The notes under the pieces were generated by a model. It worked only from the letters and a program-made list of their open reading frames with translations. It ran no database searches and was not told where the DNA came from. Source: Maritalea porphyrae (GTDB lineage: Bacteria; Pseudomonadota; Alphaproteobacteria; Rhizobiales; Devosiaceae). Taken from it: a stretch of DNA of 64,000 nt. Location of the stretch: positions 744,001 through 808,000 of the forward strand of contig NZ_JAPWGX010000001.1 of the NCBI RefSeq assembly GCF_027213965.1, written 5' to 3'. Positions 9,778 through 18,325 of the stretch are shown here, piece after piece. A program made the position numbers and the translations under genes. Position 1 is the first letter of the stretch, and every line of letters begins with the position of its first letter.

Positions 9778-10326
9778 TCAGGCTGCACTATCATGTTCAT
9801 GGCAAATGAGGCTTGTTTCCTCTTCTGCCAATTCGACATTCAACAAACGACAGTATGGCCGATTTGCTGATTTGTCATGATGTTTGCAGCTTTTACAAAT
9901 TCCAAAACTTCGCCCGCCCCGAGCAGCCAATGTGCTATGCAACACATTACTTAACAATAATGCAATATTTGCGCTTTCATTTTGATCTAATTGTGCAAGC
10001 GCCTCATCCAAATTGGTACGAATTGCCACCACTGAGTGGCCGGTTTTTGTTACGTCATAGCGGACCGATCTTTTGTCTTCTGCTGACCGAATTTGCTCGA
10101 TAAGTCCCTTTTTCGCCAATGTTTTCAAAGATTGGGACACGGTGCCGCGTGTTGCGCCCAAATAGTCTGCGACATGAGATGGTGCCCGGGAAAACCGGTT
10201 TGCGGCCATCAGATATTTTAGAGCCGCGACTTGTGCGGGATTCAGGTCATTTGTCCACAACTCTGATTGGTTGAGCCGCGCCAACCGATCAAGGAGCTCA
10301 CTGATTCGATATACATTTTTTCTCAT
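9778..10326 (-). CDS. MarR-family regulator with C-terminal four-cysteine cluster
   Basis: 182-residue winged-helix regulator. The DNA-binding part at about 30-95 includes SHVADYLGATRGTVSQSLKTL and the wing with DKRSVRYDVT. After the domain comes an extra tail with Cys144, Cys147, Cys159 and Cys175 (CX2C-X11-C-X15-C; CKSC then YC then ICHEH). Such spacing suggests a zinc or iron-sulfur site, perhaps for redox sensing; this is inference. A 22-bp inverted repeat lies just upstream between this gene and a divergent exported protein, a likely operator for both. Downstream partner is the MOSC gene. Confidence 0.87.
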   Translation of the reverse strand: MRKNVYRISELLDRLARLNQSELWTNDLNPAQVAALKYLMAANRFSRAPSHVADYLGATRGTVSQSLKTLAKKGLIEQIRSAEDKRSVRYDVTKTGHSVVAIRTNLDEALAQLDQNESANIALLLSNVLHSTLAARGGRSFGICKSCKHHDKSANRPYCRLLNVELAEEETSLICHEHDSAA

Positions 10327-10329
10327 CCC

Positions 10330-10382
10330 TTATAGTAGCGAATCGAAATTACTATTGCAATAATTTCGACTCGCTACTATAA
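10330..10382. promoter_or_regulatory. Large inverted repeat, probable MarR operator
   Basis: Two 22-base arms (10330-10351 and 10361-10382) match in 21 positions and are separated by 9 bases. Each arm contains TAGTAGCGA and TCGAAATTA. The element fills almost the whole gap between the divergent MarR and exported-protein genes, four bases from the MarR start. Confidence 0.8.
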
Positions 10383-10408
10383 ACGCATCTTCAACAAAGG
10401 AGATTGAA

Positions 10409-11158
10409 ATGAAAAACTTCGTTTTGGTGGCAGGATTGATTGCCACGTTCAGCGCCCCAAGTTTTGCGGATGGTACACACGCCACGGCCATGGATGATGC
10501 GGTAAAATCTGAGCATAATGGTGCAGTGCACGCTGCGTTTGATATTTTGGCCGCCCACGCGCACCAAAAAGGGAATTTGGTCACGTTCCACATGAGCACG
10601 GCGGGCCAAGCTGGCAGCGAAAGACCCAGCAGCGTAGGCGATCTGGCGGGCGCACCGGTTTATGCTTATGTGTGGCCAACCTCACTTGACCCTCTCGTTG
10701 TCGGTTTTGAGGATGAAAGCGGCATTTTGGCACTTGCAGCAACAAGCCACCCCGATTTTGATGACACGCCTCTTTATGACGAAAACCAAGATGGTGATCT
10801 GGCCAATGATGGCGATTTGTGGCACTCGCACTGGGTTGTACTGACCCCAACTCAAGCCTGTGGCCCAGGCGCATTGGCTGTGCGTGACATTAAAGAAGGC
10901 ACATCGCCCAAACTGCCCCTCACCTGGCCGGGTTTGCCACTGTTTATTGATAGCCCGGGCTACACCCCAGTTTTTGACGGGGAAGAAGTAAAAGTCACCG
11001 TGCCATTTGGCGCAGGCGTTCAATTGGCAGGCACAAAATACGATGGCGTGACTTCTGCTTTGCGGGTGAACGCCAATCTTCATGCACCGCTATTGTGTGT
11101 CACAGATGTATTTGACGTGGCATCTGGTGATCTGAGCCTGCCGGGCGAGATTAAATAG
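10409..11158 (+). CDS. Exported protein of unknown function
   Basis: 249 residues with a clear signal peptide (residues 1-20, ending PSFA-DG). I do not recognise the family. An acidic stretch DENQDGD at 124-130, followed by NDGDLWHSH, resembles a calcium-binding loop and a histidine pair that could bind metal. Cysteines occur near residues 151 and 230. The ATG at 10409 follows AAGGAGAT, a good ribosome site. It is divergent from the MarR gene across the shared inverted repeat, so it may be a target of that regulator. Periplasmic location is likely. Confidence 0.75.
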   Translation: MKNFVLVAGLIATFSAPSFADGTHATAMDDAVKSEHNGAVHAAFDILAAHAHQKGNLVTFHMSTAGQAGSERPSSVGDLAGAPVYAYVWPTSLDPLVVGFEDESGILALAATSHPDFDDTPLYDENQDGDLANDGDLWHSHWVVLTPTQACGPGALAVRDIKEGTSPKLPLTWPGLPLFIDSPGYTPVFDGEEVKVTVPFGAGVQLAGTKYDGVTSALRVNANLHAPLLCVTDVFDVASGDLSLPGEIK

Positions 11159-11167
11159 GCAATCTGC

Positions 11168-11230
11168 ATGTTGGCTCGAATCTTTTGCACCTTTAAGGTG
11201 CAAGTTCACAAAACCAATTCGAGCCAACAT
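11168..11230. repeat. Nested inverted repeats upstream of the helicase gene
   Basis: Outer arms ATGTTGGCTCGAAT (11168-11181) and ATTCGAGCCAACAT (11217-11230) are perfect complements. Between them lies a second perfect palindrome, TTGCACCTTTAAGGTGCAA (11185-11203). The right outer arm ends two bases before the helicase ATG. It may act as terminator for the gene before, as an operator, or as a fold hiding the start codon. Confidence 0.8.
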
Positions 11231-11232
11231 AC

Positions 11233-12327
11233 ATGCAATGGTCGCCCCAACAAGATGAAGCCTTAAAGGCAGTTGACGCCTGGTTGAAAGACAAAAACGG
11301 GCCGCAAGTGTTTCGCCTGTTTGGCTGGGCGGGCACGGGCAAATCCACCCTTGCGGTGCATTTGGCGCAAGGGGTGGGCAGCGTTGTGTTTGCTGCCTTT
11401 ACGGGCAAAGCGGCCTTGGTGATGCGGCGCCGCGGATGCGAGGGTGCATCCACCATCCACAGCCTGATCTATAAGTTTGTGAACGACAAAGAAGGCACGC
11501 CGCAGTTCAAGCTGAACGATGATAGCGACATTTGCGACGCCGAATTGATTGTGATCGACGAAGTGTCGATGGTGGGCCAGCAATTGGCCGAAGACCTATT
11601 GTCGTTTGGCACCAAAATCTTGGTGTTGGGTGACCCGTTTCAACTGCCCCCGATCCATGACACAGGCTATTTCACCGAAGCAGAACCCGATTTTATGCTG
11701 ACCGAAATCCATCGGCAAGCCGAAGACAATCCGATTGTGCGATTGTCACTAGAAATCCGCGAAAATGGTCGCTTGGATTACGGCACTTACGGCGAGAGCA
11801 AAGTGGTGCGCAAAAATCAGGTGGCGCGCGAAGAGGTGTTGGAGGCCGAGCAAATATTGTGCGGCACCAACGCCACCCGCCTCTCCTATAATGATCGCGT
11901 GCGTGCGCTCAAAAACCTGCCCCCGCAAACACCAGTTGTCGGCGATCGCCTGATCTGCTTGCGCAACAACCACCAAAAGCAATTGTTAAACGGCCAATTG
12001 TGGATCGCCGAAGACGTTGAATATAAAGGCCTTGGCGTCTTAGACATGGTGCTCAACCCAGACGATGCAGGCGACAGGCTAAACCGCGCCAACGTCACCA
12101 CCCACGAAAAATTCTTCCACGGCAAAGAAGCTGAATTGGGCTGGGGCGAACGCAAAAAGTACGATGAATTCTATTTCGGCTATGCCCTAACCGTACACAA
12201 ATCCCAAGGCAGCCAATGGGACAATGTGTACCTGTTCGACGAAAGCTGGGCCTTCCGCGAAGACCGCGCAAGGCATTTGTATACGGCGGTAACCCGGGCG
12301 GCGGAGAAGATTACGGTGGTGCGGTAG
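11233..12327 (+). CDS. RecD-like ATP-dependent DNA helicase (superfamily 1)
   Basis: 364-residue helicase. Walker A GWAGTGKST is at 31-39, Walker B VIDE at 107-110 followed by SM, motif III-like GDPFQLPPI at 132-140, HRQAEDNPIV at 159-168, and the C-terminal motif TVHKSQGSQW at 319-328 with LYTAVTRA at 348-355. The two-part AAA_30 plus UvrD_C_2 layout is that of small RecD2/Dda-like proteins or phage-type helicases. Unwinding of DNA 5'-3' is expected from the family. No Shine-Dalgarno sequence is evident; the start is embedded beside nested inverted repeats. It converges with the Shedu gene 64 bases later. Confidence 0.9.
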   Translation: MQWSPQQDEALKAVDAWLKDKNGPQVFRLFGWAGTGKSTLAVHLAQGVGSVVFAAFTGKAALVMRRRGCEGASTIHSLIYKFVNDKEGTPQFKLNDDSDICDAELIVIDEVSMVGQQLAEDLLSFGTKILVLGDPFQLPPIHDTGYFTEAEPDFMLTEIHRQAEDNPIVRLSLEIRENGRLDYGTYGESKVVRKNQVAREEVLEAEQILCGTNATRLSYNDRVRALKNLPPQTPVVGDRLICLRNNHQKQLLNGQLWIAEDVEYKGLGVLDMVLNPDDAGDRLNRANVTTHEKFFHGKEAELGWGERKKYDEFYFGYALTVHKSQGSQWDNVYLFDESWAFREDRARHLYTAVTRAAEKITVVR

Positions 12328-12391
12328 GTGGTGAGGGTGAGAGAGTGTCTTCGCGATGCCGATTTAAAGGTGTTACTAACGCTCGACTCGT

Positions 12392-13540
12392 TCACTGGTT
12401 CCGCGTAATAAACTCGGCTCGTTCCAGCAACTCGTCAAATGTCAAAATGTCGACCGTCCGTGTCTCCTGCCTGAACAGCTCGAACGTGTCATACATAATC
12501 TGCGCGTCACGTTCATTATTGGAAAACTCACTCCGCGAGCCGATGATTAAAACCGATTTCGTATTACGGGTTCGGGCAGTTAGCTTCTTTCCATCCTTGT
12601 TCCAGTGATCTTTGCCCTGAGCAAATGCTAACCACTCTGCCTTTTGTTGAATGATTTGAGAAACGGCACTAGTAAACTCTGTGCTGAACTCCCAGGTCCC
12701 TGCACGGCCTCCTTTAGTCTGCTTGAAAATTCTGGTGTCAGGCCGTTTTATTTCTACAAGGATCGTGTAATCGGTAAGCGACCCAAGAAAGTCAACAACC
12801 GGCTTTTCCCTGTTGTCTGTACCACCGCCCACACCAACGACCATCTCACGACCAAACTGCCGCATAATCCGATAGTCGAGGCCATACCCAAAAACCCATT
12901 GCTCACGCTCGAAGAAGTCCTGCCAATCCGCTTCCTTCCATCCGCCGACGTCCATTTTCTCTTTGAATTCATTCAGTCCCTGCCTGCGTCCAAGGAGTAC
13001 GTTGACTTCTTCTGAGGTCAAAGAAGCGCTAAGTGCCTCGAGCGTGGCTTCGCGCTGGCTTACGTCCATTCTGCGCATCTGCTCAATGATACCGCGATCA
13101 GAAGCATCTATAATTGCCTTTGGTCCAGCCTTCTGCGATATGTCCTCAATTTGGAAAGTCTCCTCATTAGACAAATCCACAAACTCAATTTGTCGCAGAA
13201 AGGCCAATAACCGTGCGAACTCGTCGCTGCGGAAAGTAAACTCGTCTTTGTCGTAGCCCTGAAACCAATCGTTTTTTCGGGACTGATATGTTTGCAGTGA
13301 TATACGGCGGACCTGTCGGTCATCCTGCGTTACCAAAGCAGTGACTTGGGTTTTACGTTTCTCTCCGGTTAGACGCAGACACAACGCCCCTTCGATCTCG
13401 CCCAAATGCAGCCTATCAGACCCCTCGAGTACCATCCGCACTTGCCGAACGCGCTCGGCATTCTGCTCGTTGAACTTAAATACCTTGGAGATATAAGTCT
13501 TCGCGGCTCGTCGTAAGTTAAAAAAATCTACTTCATCCAT
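12392..13540 (-). CDS. sduA: Shedu anti-phage defence protein SduA (DUF4263)
   Basis: 382-residue single-gene defence protein. The C-terminal half (about 190-380) has the DUF4263 PD-(D/E)xK nuclease layout: WKEADWQDFFEREQWVFGYG, Asp250 in VVDFLG, Glu263-x-Lys265 in ILVEIKRPDTRIF, then the glutamine-rich helix AVSQIIQQ and the ending VDILTFDELLERAEFI. The N-terminal 190 residues are the variable sensor region of Shedu proteins and have no clear match. Shedu confers phage resistance through nuclease activity in characterised examples. It lies alone, convergent with a helicase and followed upstream by REP-bearing non-coding DNA, consistent with a defence gene inserted among housekeeping genes. 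Start codon has no strong ribosome site. Confidence 0.85.
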   Translation of the reverse strand: MDEVDFFNLRRAAKTYISKVFKFNEQNAERVRQVRMVLEGSDRLHLGEIEGALCLRLTGEKRKTQVTALVTQDDRQVRRISLQTYQSRKNDWFQGYDKDEFTFRSDEFARLLAFLRQIEFVDLSNEETFQIEDISQKAGPKAIIDASDRGIIEQMRRMDVSQREATLEALSASLTSEEVNVLLGRRQGLNEFKEKMDVGGWKEADWQDFFEREQWVFGYGLDYRIMRQFGREMVVGVGGGTDNREKPVVDFLGSLTDYTILVEIKRPDTRIFKQTKGGRAGTWEFSTEFTSAVSQIIQQKAEWLAFAQGKDHWNKDGKKLTARTRNTKSVLIIGSRSEFSNNERDAQIMYDTFELFRQETRTVDILTFDELLERAEFITRNQ

Positions 13541-13917
13541 ACTTGGATATTGTAATCACAAACTATCGCCGCGCAAGCATTACAATATTGATAATATCCG
13601 CAAAGTGCCCAAATGGCCGGCCCAATTCAATGCGTTATGTGTCAATCAAGCACAAACCAACTTCGCGACGTCAAAAGATAGGGTTCGCCACTGCGTTTTC
13701 CGATTTTCTCGCTACAATAGGTGTTTATGCGTTTGAGCGTTCGGGAATATATGTGCCAGTGGCACGGCAAAGAATAACTGACCCCGGATCAAGTCCGGGG
13801 ATGCCAAGAGGTTATGCAGCGCTTCCCTATGGGGCATTCCCGCACTTGATGCGGGATCAAGGCTGACACACTAACTAAATAGGCAACTCGCTAACCAACC
13901 GCCTCAGCAATAACCAA
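13541..13917. other. Intergenic region with two REP palindromes
   Basis: 377 bases without a credible gene. The open frame across it ends in the REP elements and has no family resemblance. Palindromes are at 13782-13800 (CCCCGGATCAAGTCCGGGG) and 13839-13855 (CCCGCA CTTGA TGCGGG), in opposite loop orientation, typical of paired alphaproteobacterial REP units. Confidence 0.7.
13782..13855. repeat. REP-type palindrome pair
   Basis: Two small hairpins with 7- and 6-bp stems and loops TCAAG and CTTGA (each the complement of the other). The same core recurs at 18239, 18890 and 19179 in this window, showing a dispersed family. Confidence 0.8.
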
Positions 13918-14970
13918 TCACCCAACCACCTCAGCAATATCCATAAACGCTTTCGCTTCTGCACTGTCCGGAGCGGTCGCCACAATCGGCGTACCAGCGT
14001 CTGAGCGTTCGCGGATGTCCATGTGCAAGGGGATTGCGCCGAGGAAGGGGACGCCTAGTTTTTTCGCGGTTTCTTGTGCCCCGCCAGAGCCAAAAATGTC
14101 GGAGCGGGTGCCGCAGGATGGGCAGAGGAAATAGCTCATGTTTTCGACGATGCCCAAAATGGTGACTTTGGTGCGGGCGAACATGTCGATGGCTTTTTTG
14201 GCGTCGATGAGGGCCAAGTCTTGCGGGGTGGATACGATGATTGCGCCAGTAAGGGGCACGGATTGGACGAGCGAAATATGTACGTCGCCTGTGCCGGGGG
14301 GCAGATCAACCACGAGGGTATCAATATCGCCCCAATCTGTTTCGCGCAGCAATTGGCGCAGGGCGGAGGTTGCCATGGGGCCGCGCCACACGACGGCTTG
14401 GTCGCCTTCGAGCATGGAGCCGATGGACATAACCTTGAGGCCATAGGCTTCGTGCGGCGTAAAAATGCCATCGTCGCGCATGGCGGGTTTGCCTTCTAGG
14501 CCCAACAATTTGGGCATAGACGGGCCGTAAATATCCGCATCTAAAATGCCGACCTTTTGGCCCTTGGCTTGTAGGGCCAGCGCGAAGTTTACTGCCGTTG
14601 TAGATTTACCCACACCGCCTTTGCCTGAAGCAATGGCGATGATGGATTTGATGCCTTTTACCGGCTCTTTTGGCGGCGGGCCGGGTTGGCGTGGGGCCGC
14701 GGTAGCTTTTTGCGCTTGTTGTCGATCTGAGGTGATCGAAATCATCACCTTGCGCTCACCAGCGATTTTGCTGACCGCTGCTTGAGCTTGGTCGCGCACC
14801 GGGGCAAAAGATGCCTCTAGTCCCGGTGCGATAGTGATGGCGAACGCGATGGCGCCTTTGGTGATGATGATATCGCTCATGCCTGCATAGCCTGCCAATG
14901 GGGCACCGCCGGGCAATTGCACAGTGGCTAGCGCTGCGCGCACTTCATCTTCCAAAGCTTTATCGCTCAT
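13918..14970 (-). CDS. apbC: Mrp/ApbC iron-sulfur cluster carrier ATPase
   Basis: 350-residue P-loop ATPase that binds and delivers Fe-S clusters to apoproteins in the cytoplasm. The N-terminal DUF59/MIP18-like domain covers about 1-85, then a Pro-rich linker, then the ParA/Mrp fold with the deviant Walker A KGGVGKST at 117-124, DADIYGPSMPKLLG at 144-157, DLPPGTGD near 222-229 and the cluster-binding CPSC at 283-286. Length matches the family. Its ATG lies 44 bases from the end of the transaldolase-like gene on the same strand, possibly an operon by chance rather than function. Confidence 0.95.
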   Translation of the reverse strand: MSDKALEDEVRAALATVQLPGGAPLAGYAGMSDIIITKGAIAFAITIAPGLEASFAPVRDQAQAAVSKIAGERKVMISITSDRQQAQKATAAPRQPGPPPKEPVKGIKSIIAIASGKGGVGKSTTAVNFALALQAKGQKVGILDADIYGPSMPKLLGLEGKPAMRDDGIFTPHEAYGLKVMSIGSMLEGDQAVVWRGPMATSALRQLLRETDWGDIDTLVVDLPPGTGDVHISLVQSVPLTGAIIVSTPQDLALIDAKKAIDMFARTKVTILGIVENMSYFLCPSCGTRSDIFGSGGAQETAKKLGVPFLGAIPLHMDIRERSDAGTPIVATAPDSAEAKAFMDIAEVVG

Positions 14971-15014
14971 CTTTTATTCCGTTCGCTCTAAGTTGGAGCC
15001 TAGGCTCCGGTCAG

Positions 15015-15668
15015 TTAAAGGATTTTTTGACCAGTTGACGCCCAATCTTTCACAAAGGCGTCTAGGCCTTTTGCGGTCAATGGGTGCTGAACCAATTGGC
15101 GGATAACGCTTGGTGGAATGGTGGCCACATCAGCACCAGACAAGGCAGCATCCGAAACGTGATTTGCAGAGCGAATTGACGCTGCAAGGATTTCAGTTTC
15201 GTAGCCGTAATTGTCATAAATGGTGCGGATATCTTCGATCAACTGCATGCCATCAAGGTTGATGTCGTCCAAACGGCCAATGAAGGGTGAAATGTAAGTG
15301 GCGCCTGCTTTGGCGGCCAACAATGCTTGGTTAGCAGAAAAGCACAATGTGACGTTGGTTTTGATGCCCTTGCCTGAGAAATACTTACAAGCTTTCAGGC
15401 CGTCCATGGTCAATGGCAATTTTATGACAACGTTTTTAGCGATCTTGGCGAGGTGCTCGCCCTCTGCGACCATGCCAGCATAATCAGTTGCGGCAACTTC
15501 GGCAGAAACGGGACCTTCAACGATATCGCAAATCTCTTTGACCACTTCTAAGAAGTCGCGGCCAGACTTTGCGATCAAGCTTGGGTTGGTGGTTACACCG
15601 TCCAAAAGACCGGTTTCATTGAGTTCTTTAATGTCTGCAACTTCTGCAGTGTCGACGAAAAATTTCAT
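15015..15668 (-). CDS. fsa: Fructose-6-phosphate aldolase / small transaldolase
   Basis: 217-residue class I aldolase of the TalC/FSA group. The Schiff-base lysine is Lys83 in NVVIKLPLT; other family motifs are FFVDTAEV at the start, [10 protein letters not shown] and [11 protein letters not shown] near 160. Small transaldolases act in the pentose phosphate pathway, or cleave fructose 6-phosphate to dihydroxyacetone and glyceraldehyde 3-phosphate; sequence alone does not settle which. Length and motifs are complete. Confidence 0.92.
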   Translation of the reverse strand: MKFFVDTAEVADIKELNETGLLDGVTTNPSLIAKSGRDFLEVVKEICDIVEGPVSAEVAATDYAGMVAEGEHLAKIAKNVVIKLPLTMDGLKACKYFSGKGIKTNVTLCFSANQALLAAKAGATYISPFIGRLDDINLDGMQLIEDIRTIYDNYGYETEILAASIRSANHVSDAALSGADVATIPPSVIRQLVQHPLTAKGLDAFVKDWASTGQKIL

Positions 15669-15871
15669 GGCTCACCTAATTTGGGTTTGGCGTCAAAATG
15701 TGGGGCCGTTGTCTCACAAATTACCCCCCTGTCGCAAGGCGCAAATCCGCATTTACTGATACGGAAATTGCCCTAAGACTGGCGGCGACCATAATTGAAG
15801 TTGATTTATTTATCAAATGGTCAAATTTTAACTATGTTGCGATCTCTCTTCATGTCGGATAGCACTGGCCC

Positions 15872-16390
15872 ATGCCTGCCAATTTGCCAAATATCAAACT
15901 TGAACCAGATTGCACCAATTGCGCCGCTTATTGCTGCGTGGCGCTGGCGTTTGATCGCTCCAATATGTTCGCCTATGACAAGCAGGCGGCAGAACCCTGC
16001 AAACATTTAGACAAAGCGCACAGCTGCACCATCCACGATGATTTGGACACTCAAGGCTTTAAAGGCTGCATCCGCTACAATTGCTTTGGCGCGGGGCAGC
16101 GGGTGTTCCGCGAAATATTTGAGGGACGCTCATGGCGCGACCATCCGAGCGAAGCACAAGACATGTTCGATGCCTACCGCGTGATGCACAATGTGCACGA
16201 GTTTTTGGCCATGCTGCAAGCTGCGCGCAAGTTAAAACTCGACGCAGTTCAAATCAGCCAAATCGAAGCGTTTGAAACGGAACTCAACCCCACCTCCCCT
16301 TGGACCAGCGCCACGCTAATCGCATTTCAAACCTGCGGCACGTTTGAGGAAATTCGTGCGTTCTTCGCGGGGTTAAGGGATCGGGTTTAG
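15872..16390 (+). CDS. Cysteine-rich putative metal-cluster protein
   Basis: 172-residue cytoplasmic-looking protein with eight cysteines in the first 71 residues: Cys14, 17, 21, 22, 43, 52, 66 and 71 (PDCTNCAAYCCVAL, EPCKHL, SCTIH, GCIRYNCFGAGQ). The CX2CX3CC start resembles YkgJ-type zinc or iron-sulfur-binding domains, and the block as a whole resembles the N-terminal part of some pentapeptide-repeat proteins, but no pentapeptide repeats follow. Function unknown. No strong ribosome site precedes the ATG. Neighbours (aldolase, TetR pair) give no clear role. Confidence 0.75.
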   Translation: MPANLPNIKLEPDCTNCAAYCCVALAFDRSNMFAYDKQAAEPCKHLDKAHSCTIHDDLDTQGFKGCIRYNCFGAGQRVFREIFEGRSWRDHPSEAQDMFDAYRVMHNVHEFLAMLQAARKLKLDAVQISQIEAFETELNPTSPWTSATLIAFQTCGTFEEIRAFFAGLRDRV

Positions 16391-16552
16391 GGGAAAGCCT
16401 ACTCCAGATTGAAAACTGCTTTGCAGTTTGTTTGACGCTCAAAATGCAATCGCCGTGCAGATGTTGAACGCACGTACGGATACCGAAAACCACAATTGTT
16501 CCTCCAAACCACAACAGATCAACTGCGCAAGCCTAATAATTGTCATTTTTAT

Positions 16553-16566
16553 ATAGACTGGTCTAT
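16553..16566. promoter_or_regulatory. Probable TetR operator
   Basis: ATAGAC-TG-GTCTAT is an inverted repeat with perfect 6-bp arms, of the TAGAC-NN-GTCTA kind bound by LmrA/YxaF-group TetR repressors. It lies 53 bases upstream of the TetR gene, pointing to autoregulation. Confidence 0.8.
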
Positions 16567-16618
16567 TTTTATCCGTTATGAAGCACTGGTTGATTGATGA
16601 GAGCGAAACGGAAACTAG

Positions 16619-17194
16619 ATGCCGAAACAAAAGAAAACCAAAGGCGAAGTGACGCGGGAGAAGTTGGTGGCGGTGGCGGCGGATCTGTTTCAGGTGCGCG
16701 GATTCCATGCCATTGGGCTAAACGAGATATGTGCGGCGGGCGAACTGCCCAAGGGGTCGGTCTATTATCACTTCCCCAAGGGCAAAGAAGAGATTGCCGT
16801 TGCCGTGATTGAAGCGGCACAGCGCGAGATTGCTGTTCAACTCGAAGCGGCGGCGGACGCTGCAAAGTCTATTGGCGAATTCATGCAACTGGTCGCTGCG
16901 GGGTTCGGTCACAATCTCACCAATTCAAATTTCACCAAAGGGTGCCCGATAACCACAATCAATTTGGAAATGGCCTCTGAATCAGAGCCGATCCGCTTGG
17001 CGTGTGCGCAAGCGTTTGAACATTGGATCAGCATTTGCGCCAACCGCCTTGAGCAAGAGGGCATGGCATCCCCCTACCCTAAAGCTGAATTTATGTTCGC
17101 AACCATTGAGGGCGCGATGGTTTTGGCGCGGGCGCAAAAAAGCACTTTGCCGATTGAGAGGGCTGCAACCCAACTCAATTCCCTATTTGCGTAA
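16619..17194 (+). CDS. TetR/AcrR-family repressor (LmrA/YxaF-like)
   Basis: 191-residue repressor. The N-terminal helix-turn-helix (about 13-58) includes VRGFHAIGLNEICAAGELPKGSVYYHFPKGKEEIA. The C-terminal ligand domain with FTKGCPITTINLEMASESEPIR is typical of the LmrA/YxaF group. It is followed after 12 bases by a metallo-hydrolase gene, most likely its controlled partner. An ATAGAC/GTCTAT operator lies upstream. Confidence 0.92.
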   Translation: MPKQKKTKGEVTREKLVAVAADLFQVRGFHAIGLNEICAAGELPKGSVYYHFPKGKEEIAVAVIEAAQREIAVQLEAAADAAKSIGEFMQLVAAGFGHNLTNSNFTKGCPITTINLEMASESEPIRLACAQAFEHWISICANRLEQEGMASPYPKAEFMFATIEGAMVLARAQKSTLPIERAATQLNSLFA

Positions 17195-17206
17195 AAGGAG
17201 TATCAC

Positions 17207-18166
17207 ATGCGCATTCTAAAAATTACCGGCTCAGTTTTGGCGGTCCTACTGATCAGCTTATTGGCGTTTTTCACCTATCAGTTTTGGCCACGCACGGTGG
17301 AAACATTGGCAGATATAAACGCAAAAATTCCCGCACCCACAACCTCAACCGGGGTTAGAATTTCTGCCTTTTCCACTGGCTATAATGAAAGCCCAGAAGC
17401 GGTAATTTACAGCGGCGGCAGTGTTTTTGAGACCCATAAGAGCGTTTATTCGGGTTTCATCATCGAGCATCCAAAAGCAACGATTTTGCTTGAAGGTGGC
17501 GTGGGTGAAAATATTGGGGCAGAACATGCGGCCAATTTCAATGCGTTTGAGCGCCAATTGTTTGCCTATACCAAAACGCAAACTGCAAGAGAGCGGATGA
17601 TTGGGGCAAACTATGATCCAAGCAAAATCGACAGGGTTTTGTTGACCCATTTGCATTGGGACCATGGGGCGGTTATTCCAGATTTTGATGGCGTACCGAT
17701 TATGACCACCAATGCAGAATTGGCCTTTGCCCGCGCTGAAGCCCCCACCAATTTTTCGATTTTTGAAGAGCATTTGAACCGTAAAAACACCAATTGGCAG
17801 CCATTTGATCTTAGCGATGTGCCCTATGGCCCATTCAAGCAAAGCTTTGACATGTTTTTGGATGGAAGCATTGTGGCGGTGCCCCTTGGCGGCCACACCA
17901 ATGGCAGCATCGGTGTTTTCGTCACCACAGATCAGGGCCAGCGCTATTTCTTTATCGGCGATGCCAGCTGGTCGCTGGATGCGGTTAAAAATGCCAACCC
18001 CAAAATTCCGCTGGTGCAGGGCCTAGTGGACCACGATAAAGCACAAACTGAATTGACTTTGGCGCTGTTGCACGAGGTCTATAAGGACAATCCCGAAATT
18101 CAATTTGTGCCCACCCACGATGGCCCCATTGTGGACCTATTGGCGCAATTCCCTAAGTTTGAATAA
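17207..18166 (+). CDS. Metallo-beta-lactamase-fold hydrolase, membrane anchored
   Basis: 319 residues. An N-terminal hydrophobic stretch (about 4-26) looks like a signal anchor, placing the enzyme in the periplasm. The zinc site follows HxHxDH: His148, His150, Asp152, His153 in THLHWDHG, then GGHTNGSIGVF, FFIGDASW and VPTHDGPI. This pattern fits AHL lactonase-like or other ester/lactone hydrolases, but the substrate cannot be told. AAAGGAG precedes the ATG. Co-transcription with the TetR repressor suggests it is induced by a small hydrophobic ligand. Confidence 0.9.
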   Translation: MRILKITGSVLAVLLISLLAFFTYQFWPRTVETLADINAKIPAPTTSTGVRISAFSTGYNESPEAVIYSGGSVFETHKSVYSGFIIEHPKATILLEGGVGENIGAEHAANFNAFERQLFAYTKTQTARERMIGANYDPSKIDRVLLTHLHWDHGAVIPDFDGVPIMTTNAELAFARAEAPTNFSIFEEHLNRKNTNWQPFDLSDVPYGPFKQSFDMFLDGSIVAVPLGGHTNGSIGVFVTTDQGQRYFFIGDASWSLDAVKNANPKIPLVQGLVDHDKAQTELTLALLHEVYKDNPEIQFVPTHDGPIVDLLAQFPKFE

Positions 18167-18173
18167 ATGGCTG

Positions 18174-18257
18174 GTCCCGGGATCATTTCCGGGACGGCCC
18201 CACTTTCGTTTACGCCACCTGGCAAATTTTGCGCCGTTCCCCGGACTTGATCCGGGG
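18174..18257. repeat. REP-type palindromes after the hydrolase gene
   Basis: Two palindromes: GTCCCGG-GATCATTT-CCGGGAC at 18174-18195 and CCCCGGA-CTTGA-TCCGGGG at 18239-18257. They begin seven bases after the stop codon and could also end transcription. Confidence 0.75.
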
Positions 18258-18325
18258 GGCATTTTTAAACCCACGCGAAGTGCCGCCATGCTCAATTGAG
18301 CACCGCGGTTGAATTTTTCTTGCAG

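Noticed and set aside
9060-11160. Antibiotic resistance operon (MarR with exporter)
   Set aside because: Partner genes are a MOSC protein and an exported protein; no drug pump is present.
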